NCBI GenBank assembly: GCA_944363035.1
Contig: CALVTS010000013.1
Span: 1 to 45,772, forward strand
Direction of reading: 5' to 3'
DNA: 45,772 bases
Origin: an uncultured Clostridia bacterium
GTDB taxonomy: Bacteria; Bacillota; Clostridia; Christensenellales; CAG-917
The notes below the pieces were generated by a model, which saw only the letters and a program-made list of their open reading frames with translations, did no database searches and was not told the origin of the DNA. Position numbers and translations under genes: made by a program. Positions within the stretch are counted from its first letter, which is position 1. The number at the start of each line of letters is the position of its first letter. Of this stretch, positions 33,872-43,187 are shown one piece after another.

Positions 33872-34347
33872 TATGCCAGACAGGAATAATACGAACCAGC
33901 CTCGGAGCAATGCTTTTCGGCGCTTTTGCACAGCTGAACCTTGCGGGTAAGTATACTATTGCCTGCGCCATGTCGCCGCAAGGCAAAGTTCGCGACACCT
34001 TGCATATATGCAAGGTGCCCGCATCAAAGCCTGCGGCTCCTTTCCCCCACAAATCGTGCTCGCTATAACCCCACCGGAAATCTTTCGGCGAGGATCCCGC
34101 GCTGTGCCGCTTTGCGGGGACCCCGAAGCAACATCATCCGAAAATCTCTTGCTCTGAGGTGCGAGCAGTTCCGCGCCAACCGATTTTTGGCTGAACAATT
34201 TCGGGGTCCCCGAGTGAAAATCTATGATTTTCAGTTGGGGAAAAAGTCGCTACAGCTAATACTTGACTGTATTAGCAAGGCGAATGACGCGGTTCAGGCG
34301 GAAATCGGCGGCGCTGAACCTGGTTCGTATTATTCCTGTCTGGCATG
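33872..34347. mobile_element. MITE-like element A, 28-bp terminal inverted repeats
   Basis: Starts TATGCCAGACAGGAATAATA and ends with the reverse complement of the same 28 bases (27 of 28 match). It is 476 bp long and non-coding. It contains an extra ~160-base segment absent from copies B and C, and near the right end a GCTAATAC/GTATTAGC hairpin. The ends read TA...TA in B and C, which suggests insertion at TA as with Tc1/mariner-IS630 elements. Confidence 0.8.
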
Positions 34348-34396
34348 CCATGCAGACAAACTTGTTGATTCTCGGAGAAAGTCTATGAAAATCCGA

Positions 34397-34412
34397 TGTT
34401 ACACGTGAAACA
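34397..34412. promoter_or_regulatory. parS site 1
   Basis: TGTTACACGTGAAACA matches the TGTTNCACGTGAAACA consensus bound by Spo0J/ParB. Confidence 0.85.
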
Positions 34413-35238
34413 CAACGAGCTTCGACACTATTCGCCTCCCCCACGTTCTTGGAGTGAGCGGTTTAGCCATGATAAAAACAGCCACAATTAGTAGCGGAGA
34501 GTTGGACACAGTTTACTGCGAGCTGTCGGAAGGAGGCAAGGGTGGGATATGCCAAGCGGGATAGAAGAGAAGCAAATATAATGCAAATCGGGAGGTGTAA
34601 TTGTGCATATCACATCGAAAACATTTCAAAAACACCCCAAAAGAGCCCGTAAAACGCGCTGAGCCGCCATTTGCGCGAAACCCGACCGTTCCCCCGCCAA
34701 CGACGGGAAAACGGAAACAGAAAAACGAGAGAAACAAGTCAAATGTATCAATATAATAGACAAATGTCGATGTTGTTTTTCATGTTCGGCGTGTGACCCC
34801 GATTTTTCTCTTCGGTCGAGTTGTGCTAGTCGCGCGGCAGAACTCGGCTTTCGGAGGATCAATCCTCCCGTTTTCTTCTCTTTTCTCCGCTCAGTTGCTT
34901 TGACCTTATTTTCTTTCACATACATTCCCTCTTACACACAGCTCCTCGCTCGTGCCCATCAAAATAAGTCCGCTTACACATCCTCCTCTCGCTCGCACTG
35001 CGCTCGGTCGGCGATCCGCACCCCGGCTTTGCAGGTTCAATGTTCAGTATGCAACACATCAAAAAAGGACGGCTCGTCTCTGAGATCGCGTTCTGCCAAC
35101 ACAAACGCAACATCGCGCCGTGGTGATATTCCCCTTCTTTTTGCTTTGTTTGGCAAGATCCGACCGTTCGCATCGGGAAAGATATGTGCGCGTTCAATTA
35201 ACGATCCATTCGCCGCAGGATTTTGCTTACGCACAGCA

Positions 35239-35900
35239 CAACACATAAGCCGCAACACACCATGCAACACGCCGCGCCTGATGCCGCGCAACGCGTTGTG
35301 TCTCATGTGGTGCAAAGCGTAGCGCCTGATGCCGTGCAAAATATAGCGCCTAACGCAGTACACAAATAGGGATGTCTGCCTTTTCCTTATTTTCTCTTTT
35401 TCGGCAAGATATGATAGCTTGTGTCGATGCAAGCGCGCGAGCCGATCCCATCAAACACCCACAGCAAAACTTCATCCATGCGCCACAGGTTATTGTTTGC
35501 GCTCGGTACAACACATATGCCGCAACACACCATGCAAATACGCCGCGCCTAATGCCGAGCAATGCGTTGTGTCTCATGTGGTGCAAAGCGTAGCGCCTGA
35601 TGCCGTGCAAAATATAGCGCCTAACGCAGTACACAAATAGGGATGTCTGCCTTTTCCTTATTTTCTCTTTTTCGGCAAGATATGATAGCTTGTGTCGATG
35701 CAAGCGCGCGAGCCGATCCCATCAAACACCCACAGCAAAACTTCATCCATGCGCCACAGGTTATTGTTTGCGCTCGGTACAACACATATGCCGCAACACA
35801 CCATGCAACACGCCGCGCCTAATGCCGAGCAACGCGTAGCGTCTGACGTAGTGCATAAATGTGATGTCAGCCTGTTTCCCGTCAATCGGTCTTTCCTCGG
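35239..35900. repeat. 271-bp tandem repeat, about 2.4 copies
   Basis: Starts at 35239, 35509 and 35780 with CAACACATA(A/T)GCCGCAACAC. Most of units 1 and 2 is identical by eye; the third diverges after about 60 bases and keeps scattered similarity to about 35940. Each unit contains many short GCGCCTAATGCCG/GCGTAGCG motifs. No reading frame is shared convincingly. Confidence 0.8.
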
Positions 35901-36580
35901 CAAAGTCCGACAGCATACGCCGATGCAAGCGCGCGAGTAAACCTGATTAAACCCCCACACAATAAACTACATCTGCGTGCGAGAGGAGGTCTTGCATACT
36001 TGCGCCACACGTTCAACAATACGCCATGCAACGCGTCACGTTCCGCCTTCTTCCGACTCTTCGCTTTCGCGCTCCTCCGCCTCTTTGTCGGCGCAAACAT
36101 TCGCTCTAAATGATCGGTCTTTGCACCCAAACGGAAACCCGCGACAAATTGCACTTTGTAGTGACGAATTCGCCCGCTTGTCACTTGAAAATTTACAGTC
36201 GCGTCTGCAAAGACACAGCACTATAATTGCGCAGACGCTCAACGAGCACAAGACCGCACCGCCCCGCGCGAATGTGAGCACGATCGACAGTAGGTGACCA
36301 AAATTTACGTGTGAGCAACGCCGAATATGTTGCGAGCTGCCACAAAAACACCGTTTCGCAAGCCAAATCACAAAAAAAGAGGCGTTCCCACACATCGCGG
36401 ACAAAATGGTTTCCTCTTCAACAAACAGAAAACACTTGCTCATACCAGCCGAACTCGGTCAAAGTTTTTCAAAAATAGCTAGCCCCCTCACTCCCGCGGC
36501 TCGCCGCTCAACGACGGGCTTTTCCTAACAACCGCACAAAAACTTTCGCAACGCCCCATACCCATATCCATACCTCTTCT

Positions 36581-36906
36581 TATGCCAGACAGGAATAATA
36601 CGAACCAGCCTCGGAGCAATTCTTTTCGGCGCTTTTGCACAGCCGAAATTTGCCAATATGTACACTATTGGCTGCATTCCGCCCGCGCAACATCATCCGA
36701 AAATCTCTTGCTCTGAGGTGCGAGCAGTTCCGCGCCAACCGATTTTTGGCTGGACAATTTCGGGGTCCCCGAGTGAAAATCTATGATTTTCAGTTGGGGT
36801 AAAAGTCGCTGTAGCTAATACTTGACTGTATTAGCAAGGCGAGTGACGCGGTTCAGGCGGAAATCGGCGACGCGGAACCTGGTTCGTATTATTCCTGTCT
36901 GGCATA
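36581..36906. mobile_element. MITE-like element B, 28-bp terminal inverted repeats
   Basis: 326 bp, perfect 28-bp inverted ends starting TATGCCAGACAGGAATAATA. It shares with A the hairpin arm CCCCGAGTGAAAATC/GATTTTCAGTTGGGG and the GCTAATAC hairpin but lacks the long insert. It sits at the base-composition switch, about 170 bases before the first of the three clustered parS sites. Confidence 0.82.
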
Positions 36907-37078
36907 ACAAACAAAAAAGACGACCATCCCGAGCCAAAAAACAGGCGTCATGGAAGCCATCATTTGCAAGTGTTATTGAGTACATTGGGCAAATATGCTC
37001 CGTAGCGCGAGCGACATATACCGCACGTGGACAACAGCGAACAACAAAACAAGAAGAAAAAAATACTGTAAAAACTGG

Positions 37079-37094
37079 TGTTTCACGTGAAACA
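37079..37094. promoter_or_regulatory. parS site 2
   Basis: TGTTTCACGTGAAACA, a perfect match to the Firmicutes parS consensus. Confidence 0.95.
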
Positions 37095-37507
37095 TGGTAT
37101 ATTTTTCTGTCGAAAAAGATAAGCGATCGGGTTGTCGATGATATATTCAATGTTGATCATAGGCGTTGTGAGGGTGTTGTATGGCTCGAATTAAGTAGTA
37201 TAAAAGAAAGGCACGTCATCCCGCTTGCCGCATACACGGTCAAGAGGGAAATAGATGTTTTAGGACAAGGACGAGCTCGGCATGGGGGTCTAGGACGGTG
37301 TCAAACGTGAGAATTTGAGAGCAAGCCCCTCCAAGATGGGTTTAGGAGAGCGAGTTTTGGTGGAAAAGTACAGAATCAGCTGAAAAACAGCCGAGTAATA
37401 TGAAAGGAGCGTCAAGGTCACACCGATTTTCGTGAGGAGGAAGCGTGGCGAGAGTGGTGGTGCTATGCCGGAACTGCGACAGGGACACCTCGATCGCCGT
37501 GTGAAAA

Positions 37508-37516
37508 TGTGGATAT
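37508..37516 (-). promoter_or_regulatory. Possible DnaA box near parS
   Basis: The minus strand reads ATATCCACA, 8 of 9 to TTATCCACA. A second, TTGTCCACG, lies on the minus strand at 37026-37034. Two imperfect boxes are weak evidence on their own. Confidence 0.3.
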
Positions 37517-37544
37517 TTGCCGATAAAATTAACTATAAGTACCA

Positions 37545-37560
37545 AGTTTCACGTGAAACA
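37545..37560. promoter_or_regulatory. parS site 3
   Basis: AGTTTCACGTGAAACA, one mismatch to the consensus at the first base. Confidence 0.9.
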
Positions 37561-37576
37561 ATGAAATCGCGCGCGT

Positions 37577-37592
37577 CGTTTCACGTGAAACG
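37577..37592. promoter_or_regulatory. parS site 4
   Basis: CGTTTCACGTGAAACG keeps the 14-base palindromic core and differs only at the outermost bases. It is 32 bases, about three helical turns, from site 3. Confidence 0.85.
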
Positions 37593-37610
37593 AAAATGCC
37601 GCGAAAAACA

Positions 37611-37644
37611 GCCAAAATCCCACTAAATAGTGGGTTTTTTTGGC
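37611..37644. terminator. Orphan terminator beside the parS cluster
   Basis: CCCACTA and TAGTGGG around AA, followed by seven T. An outer GCCAAAA/TTTTTGGC pairing makes it work in both directions. No gene is adjacent on either side. Confidence 0.65.
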
Positions 37645-39002
37645 AAATTCGGTTTGATTTTTTCGCGAAATTTCAGGCGAAAATTAATTTTAAGAGCTTT
37701 CTACCAAAAATTTTTACAGAAAAAATTTGTGTCTTCCTACCAAATTTTTGAGCGTCTGATGTTACACAAAAATTCAGTAATTTTGCAGAGGTTTCACACT
37801 ATGCGTGAGTTGCACAAAAAACAGAACGGTTTTCTGTGTTTGTGACTGTCTGCAAGTGCTTAAATTGCTGATTTTCTTGCACAATAGGGTGCGTTTTGCA
37901 AGGCGACAATGCCCTTTCTTTGCTAAATTATATTAGATGTTTGAGCCGTCGGGGGATGTTGGTCGATATTACGACCTTTGGCAATCGGTATTTTGTTGCT
38001 TCTGTGCTCGAAACGGCGATGTCTTGTCGTAAATGCAAATGATGTGGGTGACGGAAAGACCGAGTTGCTCGTTTTCAGGCATTGTTGGCTTTTAAGGCGA
38101 TTTGCAGGCAATTTGCTTGAAACATCAAGAATAACGCGGAGTGTGCGGTCGGTGAGTATGGGGAGATTTTGTTTTTTTGTGCTCGAAAAGGTGTGTGTAC
38201 CATAAGCATAAAATGTCTTTTTGCATATCGACCGCATTATAAAGCGCAAAATCGCCGACTTTGGTATGCGGCTACAGGGTCAATGGCTGTTGTCCGTGCG
38301 GATCTGTTGACTCGGGCGTTAGGAGCTTCATGTTTAGCTACGACGGAGTGGGGGGGGATGTGTGCCGGGGCGGCTTTTGGTCAGATAGAGTTTGGTCGGA
38401 TAGAGTGTGGCTTAGGTGCGCGGAGAGGATTGGCGCGACGTGGAGGTTTCTGCGCGACTGAGTTTGATCTGCCGCTTTTTCTGTATTTTATTCGGACGTT
38501 TGGGAGAGTCGGAGTGTAGGTTGCTTCAAAACGGTTGTCTAAACTAACGGAAGGTAGAGGGCATGGGGGAAGCGTGCTGAGACGACAAACTTAAATGTAT
38601 CAAAAAAAATAAATTGGTGGGGCGGGGGAGATAACAAAGGAGGAGGTTGTGGGCAATGTCGGCTCAATATTAGCGCTTATAAATAAGCGGGGCGTTTTGT
38701 GTGGAGCGCAAGCGCGATCGCCGAGTAAATTATTCTCCCGAAATAAGAAGGGGAGGATATTTTATTGCATAATATCCCGTGTTCCGTTAAAAGTGTTTTC
38801 CGGAAAAGGGCGGATTTGAGCCAATGGGAGTGATATGTTCGGGGAGAACGGGCTTTGCGGAGGGAAAAAGCGTGCCAAGATGGCGGTGATGTGGGAAAGG
38901 AGATGGTTTTAAGCAAACGGGGAAAGGGTTTTATAAAAAGTGAGAGAGGAGCGCGACAGCAAGCTCAGAGGCGTCTGCCTCCTCCTTTTCGGCAGCGTTA
39001 GG

Positions 39003-39285
39003 TATGCCAGACAGGAATAATACGAACCAGCCTCGGAGCAATTCTTTTCGGCGCTTTTGCACAGCCGAACCTTGCCAATATGTATACTATTGCCTGCGTT
39101 CCGCCCGTGCAACATCATCCGAAAATCTCTTGCTCTGAGGTGCGAGCAGTTCCGCGCCAACCGATTTTTGGCTGAACAAGGAAGTCGCCGTAGCTAATAC
39201 TTGACTGTATTAGCAAGGTGAATGACGCGGTTCAGGCGGAAATCGGCGGCGCTGAACCTGGTTCGTATTATTCCTGTCTGGCATA
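39003..39285. mobile_element. MITE-like element C, 28-bp terminal inverted repeats
   Basis: 283 bp with perfect 28-bp inverted ends. It differs from B by loss of about 40 bases around the GGGGTCCCC-type hairpin. Confidence 0.82.
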
Positions 39286-39845
39286 GAAAAGAAAAAGGGG
39301 GGGGGATAGGCGGGCGGTGATGTGGTGGCGGCTGTTTCCCTCCATGCGGCTTAAAAGTGGCGGACGGAGAAAAACAAAAAGGGTGCGTTCCGCAGGCCGC
39401 TATCGAAGCCACATAAATCGACGCCACATAAATCGAAGCCACACAAATTGCCTTGTCAACATCGGGATATTGCTAAGCTACGGAAGATATTGTTGTCCTC
39501 GGAGGAAGGGTGTGATACCATAATATCATAAGAAAAGTCCGTGTTGCGAAAAGGCGCCGAAAGGATATCCCACGAGATCCACCCGTATTATTTCCGTCAT
39601 GACCGACAAAGCCGAGAAGAGAGAGGGGTGCGGATCCGAAAAAAGAGGCGAGGAAGGGAAAAGGGGACCGAGCTTCCAAAAAGCGCAGACGGAACACGGA
39701 GAGAATGCGCTAAAAGTCGAAGGTCGCGTGCGGCGCACGGCATTGATGAGGGTCGGACATCCCAATAGAGGAGTGTTCGAGCCGTGGATACGGACGAAGT
39801 CGTTCCCGTTGAAGAGGAGGATACCCGAAACCGAGTGGGCGAGAG
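39286..39845. other. Interval before the radical SAM gene
   Basis: No supported gene. There is a GGGGGGGGATAGG tract at its start, short CCACATAAATCGA(A/C)G repeats near 39410-39440, and a possible promoter TTGTCC (39493), 17-base spacer, TACCAT near 39516. That would give a leader of about 320 bases to the radical SAM gene. The plus strand is purine-rich (39601-39720). Confidence 0.4.
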
Positions 39846-40739
39846 ATGAGCGTCATAATAAGAGAGATACAGACGAAAAACATTTTGACGAAGTCGGATC
39901 TTCCCGTGGGCGATCGGTCGCTCAACCCGTACGTGGGCTGTGAACACGCGTGCAAGTACTGCTATGCGTGTTTTATGAACAGGTTCACGGGGCACACCGA
40001 ACCGTGGGGGACATACGTGGACGTGAAGATGTGGAAGCCCCTGCTCCATACCGAAAGGTACGCGGGCGAAGAGATATTCCTGGGCTCGGTGACGGACCCG
40101 TATCAGCCCTGCGAGGAGAGATACCGTCGGACGCGAGCCGCCTTGGAGGAATTGGCGGGAAGCGGGGCAAAGATCTCGATCGCGACAAAATCCGACCTTG
40201 TGATGCGCGATATGGACATATTAAAGCGGTTTTCCGATGCAAGAGTGTCCTGGTCTATAAACACGTTGGATGAGGATCTCAAAAACGACATGGACAACGC
40301 CGTATCCATAGAGCGCAGGTTTGCCGCGATGAAAGCCTTTCATGACGCGGGCATCCGCACCACCTGCTTCATCTCGCCGATCTTCCCGGGGTTGACGGAT
40401 GTCGAGAGGATAATCGAGCGGGCGCGGGACAAGTGCAATCTCATATGGCTGGAAGATCTCAATCTGCGCGGCGCGTTCAAGCCGGTCATCATGCGGTATA
40501 TCGCAGAAAAGCATCCCGAGCTCCTGCCCCTTTACCGTGACATCTACGATCGCAAGATACGCGCCTACTGGCAATGGCTGGACGGCGAGATCGGGGCGTA
40601 TGCCGAGAGGGAGGGGTTGGAATATATGACCGCGGTCGACAACATCGAGCGACCTTTCGACGCGCCGCCCGTCATCGTCAACTTTTTCTATCACGGGGAG
40701 ATAAAAAAGTCGGCGAAAAAAAGGAAGAATCTCGCCTGA
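39846..40739 (+). CDS. Radical SAM protein, SPL/COG1533 family
   Basis: 297 residues. NPYVGCEHACKYCYACFM near 27-44 holds the 4Fe-4S motif CxxxCxxC. GSVTDPYQPCE is the family's next box, followed by ISIATKSDLV. It resembles the spore-photoproduct-lyase-like radical SAM family (Rv2578c type). It is not a clear SplB itself, since SplB has a different N-terminal region and a conserved Cys near the C-terminus. The ATG has only a weak purine-rich ribosome site. The substrate is unknown; DNA repair is possible but unproved. Confidence 0.85.
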   Translation: MSVIIREIQTKNILTKSDLPVGDRSLNPYVGCEHACKYCYACFMNRFTGHTEPWGTYVDVKMWKPLLHTERYAGEEIFLGSVTDPYQPCEERYRRTRAALEELAGSGAKISIATKSDLVMRDMDILKRFSDARVSWSINTLDEDLKNDMDNAVSIERRFAAMKAFHDAGIRTTCFISPIFPGLTDVERIIERARDKCNLIWLEDLNLRGAFKPVIMRYIAEKHPELLPLYRDIYDRKIRAYWQWLDGEIGAYAEREGLEYMTAVDNIERPFDAPPVIVNFFYHGEIKKSAKKRKNLA

Positions 40740-40779
40740 CCGCGCGTCGGCAAAGAGGGAGACCCTATAAAATTAAATA

Positions 40780-40808
40780 TTGACAAAACAACGAAAGTAA
40801 TATATACC
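40780..40808 (+). promoter_or_regulatory. nagB upstream promoter
   Basis: TTGACA (40780-40785), 17-base spacer, TATACC. A second candidate nearer the gene is TTGCAA, 17-base spacer, TAAACT (about 40892-40920). Confidence 0.55.
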
Positions 40809-40937
40809 GACCAAAGCACTTCAATTTTTATACCATACCAAAACTCAAAAGGGAACTAAAGCGGGCGGCGGGCGGAGGGGAAAAGAAATGATTGCAAGCG
40901 GAGGGAGGATGTGTTAAACTGTTTTTGAGGTGGCATT

Positions 40938-42023
40938 ATGAGATTTGCAATCGTTAAAAGCGGGAAAGAGCTCGCAGAGCGTGCTTTTCTCGAGATCAAG
41001 AAGGTTTTGAAAGAGAAGCCGGACGCCGTCATCGGCTTTGCCACGGGCGCGACCCCCATCCCCCTTTACGAAAAAATGGCGGAGGACCACAAGAGGGGCG
41101 GGCTCAGCTATAAGCGCGTCAGGGCGTTCAATCTGGACGAGTATGTCGGCGTGGACCCGAGCGACAAGGCGAGTTTCAAGAGGTTCATGCGGGACAATCT
41201 GTTTTCCAAGATAGACATCGACCCCGCCAACACCGACATCCCGGACGGCATGGCGCAGGATCTTGAGGCTGAGTGCGCGCGGTATTCCGAAGCCGTCAAG
41301 GCGCATCCCGCCGACATCCAGATCCTCGGCATAGGCGAAAACGGGCACATCGCTTTCAACGAGCCCTACACCAAGCCCGACGAGCCCACGCACATCGCTC
41401 TGCTCACCGCAAGCACTCGCGCGGCAAACGCGGGGGCGTTCAAAGACCCCTCTCTCGTGCCGCAGTACGCGCTCACCATGGGCATTGACGAGATACTCAC
41501 CGCCAAGCGCATCCTGTTGCTCGCGACGGGGGAGAAAAAGGCGCAGGCGATCTACGATATGGTGATGGGGCGCGACGATACCTCCTGTCCCGCCGTGGCG
41601 CTGAGGAGGCATCCCGACGTCACCGTGGTGCTCGACCGCGAGGCGGCAAGCCTGCTCGCGTTCGACGAATGGGAAAAGAACAGCGCGGCGACCGCCGCAC
41701 CCGCTCCCGCACCCGTCCCCGCAAAGGAGACCGCGGAGCCCGAAGAGGAGGCAACCCCTCCCGCAGAGGAGCCCGTATTGCAGGAGGCGGCAGAGGAGAG
41801 CGTCCCCGCCGAAGAGGAGGCTATCCCGACGGCGCAAGCCCTCCCCGAGGAGGAAGCGGTGCTCGTGCAAGCCGTCCCGGAAGAGGAACTTCTGGAGGCT
41901 GAGATAATCGAGGACGACACGCCCGCAGAGGAAGCCGCTCCCGCAGAGGAAGCCGCTCCCGCAGAGGAAGCCGCTCCCGCAGAGGAAGCCGCTCCCCGCA
42001 AGAAGAAAAAGCACAGAAGGTGA
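40938..42023 (+). CDS. nagB: Glucosamine-6-phosphate deaminase with a long acidic C-terminal tail
   Basis: 361 residues; the normal family length is about 240-265. Residues 1-245 are a complete NagB: GFATGATPIPLYE (phosphate loop), VRAFNLDEYVG with the catalytic Asp, LGIGENGHIAFNEP with the active-site His, and LLATGEKKAQAI. It converts glucosamine-6-phosphate to fructose-6-phosphate and ammonia. After about residue 247 comes an Ala/Pro/Glu-rich tail with four near-identical APAEEA repeats (bases 41923-41994), ending in the basic RKKKKHRR. The tail looks disordered. GAGGTGG precedes the ATG. Confidence 0.92.
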   Translation: MRFAIVKSGKELAERAFLEIKKVLKEKPDAVIGFATGATPIPLYEKMAEDHKRGGLSYKRVRAFNLDEYVGVDPSDKASFKRFMRDNLFSKIDIDPANTDIPDGMAQDLEAECARYSEAVKAHPADIQILGIGENGHIAFNEPYTKPDEPTHIALLTASTRAANAGAFKDPSLVPQYALTMGIDEILTAKRILLLATGEKKAQAIYDMVMGRDDTSCPAVALRRHPDVTVVLDREAASLLAFDEWEKNSAATAAPAPAPVPAKETAEPEEEATPPAEEPVLQEAAEESVPAEEEAIPTAQALPEEEAVLVQAVPEEELLEAEIIEDDTPAEEAAPAEEAAPAEEAAPAEEAAPRKKKKHRR

Positions 42024-42041
42024 AGTGTTGAATGATGACGA

Positions 42042-42073
42042 AAAAGACCGCAGGCAAACGCTTGCGGTCTTTT
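42042..42073. terminator. Bidirectional terminator between nagB and the lipid kinase gene
   Basis: AAAAGACCGCA and TGCGGTCTTTT with a 10-base loop. Confidence 0.9.
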
Positions 42074-42091
42074 GTATGTCCCAAAAGGGTT

Positions 42092-42967
42092 TTACCTGGA
42101 AAGGCTGTCGAAGTCCCCGATGTAGACCTCGTTTTCAGGACGAGCCACCTTTATCGTGAGGGTGTCGCTGAATTCCTCCGCGTCGCCGTCCACATCGAAC
42201 ACCGTGGGGGCTTCCAGAGATATCTCCACGTCCTCGGCGGAGCGGAACACCAGGTGTTTCCCGTGCTTTTCCTTGTTGAAGCCGATGAAAAAGGCGCGGA
42301 AGAGGGGGAAGAATATCTTCGCGCGGTTGAGGAGGTTGTCCTTGCCCGGGCTCTTTATCAATAGGAGATGTATCTTGCCGTCGTCGGGGGAGTACAGCCT
42401 GTTGAAGCGGAAGCCGAAGCACCTCACGGAGTCTATCGCCATGATGAGGGTATATTTGCCCTCATATTCCTCCCCGTCCGCCTTTATTCGCGCGCCCACG
42501 TTCCAGACCTTGTATTCGCGCACCACGCGCAAAAGATAGGCAAGCACGCCTATCTTCTGTTTTGCAGAAGCCTCCACCACATAGCCCAGGGGGGTGAAAG
42601 AACCCGTCGCCGCCACATATCCGAAGAGGCGGCGGTTGGCGCGGGTATACTCGTACAGTCTGATGAACTCACGGTCGTCGCCGCGCTGGACGCCCTTGGT
42701 CTTGGCGCATTCGTTGAAGGTGCCGAATCCGTAATATATGAGCTTCGCTCCCGTCTCGGCACAGCGGTTGAGGGCGCGGTTGAAAGTGCCGTCCCCGCCG
42801 CAAGCCACGACGACGGAGTATCCCTCCGCAGACCAGTCGTCCGTTTTTTTGACGATCTCTTTCAGCGTGACGTTGAACTCCTTGCCGAAACGGGCAAGCA
42901 GTTTGCGCTTGTCTATCCTTGCGGCGCGTCCGCTCATTCTGTTGATGACTATAAGACAATTTTCCAT
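42092..42967 (-). CDS. Diacylglycerol kinase-family lipid kinase
   Basis: 291 residues from the ATG at 42967. The N-terminal ENCLIVINRMSGRA and VVVACGGDGTFNRALN near 50-66 (GGDGT nucleotide motif) define the DAGKc fold; the second beta-sandwich domain follows. Members phosphorylate diacylglycerol or related lipids at the membrane. The usual TGTxND-type motif is altered (GFGTFNECAKTKG). A promoter TTGATT, 17-base spacer, TATATT lies just upstream on the minus strand, giving a leader of only about 10 bases without a ribosome site. Confidence 0.8.
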   Translation of the reverse strand: MENCLIVINRMSGRAARIDKRKLLARFGKEFNVTLKEIVKKTDDWSAEGYSVVVACGGDGTFNRALNRCAETGAKLIYYGFGTFNECAKTKGVQRGDDREFIRLYEYTRANRRLFGYVAATGSFTPLGYVVEASAKQKIGVLAYLLRVVREYKVWNVGARIKADGEEYEGKYTLIMAIDSVRCFGFRFNRLYSPDDGKIHLLLIKSPGKDNLLNRAKIFFPLFRAFFIGFNKEKHGKHLVFRSAEDVEISLEAPTVFDVDGDAEEFSDTLTIKVARPENEVYIGDFDSLSR

Positions 42968-43187
42968 ATAATACGACACTACTAATATAAGGCAAAGTTG
43001 AGAAAAAATCAACATTTCGCCATGTGTTGCTCATTATTATGCGCAAAGCGCACCGAAAAGTGCGGGGAGAAAAAAGAAAAGTTTCCCCCTTCACCCGAGC
43101 GCGACTTTGTCCCGTCCCGAGGGCGTGGGGGGAGGTTTTTTGCGCAAAACGCGCGTTCATCTTTCAAAACCGCCGCAAAAACATCGG

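Larger units (their letters stand above)
32053..39845. other. 7.8-kb region without convincing genes: candidate origin/centromere
   Basis: Only short unsupported frames occur, most of them repeat translations. The left part is pyrimidine-rich on the plus strand (32161-32220 has 6 G and 21 C; 36481-36540 has 11 G and 27 C). From about 37.0 kb the bias reverses (37141-37200 has 17 G and 5 C; 38341-38400 has 30 G and 8 C). It contains four parS sites, three intact elements with 28-bp inverted ends plus a decayed one, a 271-bp tandem repeat and a terminator without a gene. In 32053-32635, 32926-33870, 36000-36580 and 37650-39000 I see no further feature beyond the base bias. Confidence 0.75.

Noticed and set aside
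34900..36297. Several 70-140-codon frames in the 271-bp repeat region
   Set aside because: They are repeat translations without ribosome sites or coding-type composition, and both strands are equally open.
37630..37845. 71-codon frame downstream of the parS cluster
   Set aside because: It begins inside the orphan terminator, has no ribosome site, and its Phe/Lys-rich content reflects AT-rich DNA.
39599..39943. 114-codon frame before the radical SAM gene
   Set aside because: It overlaps the real gene by about 100 bases in another frame and has no motif; it reflects purine-rich DNA.
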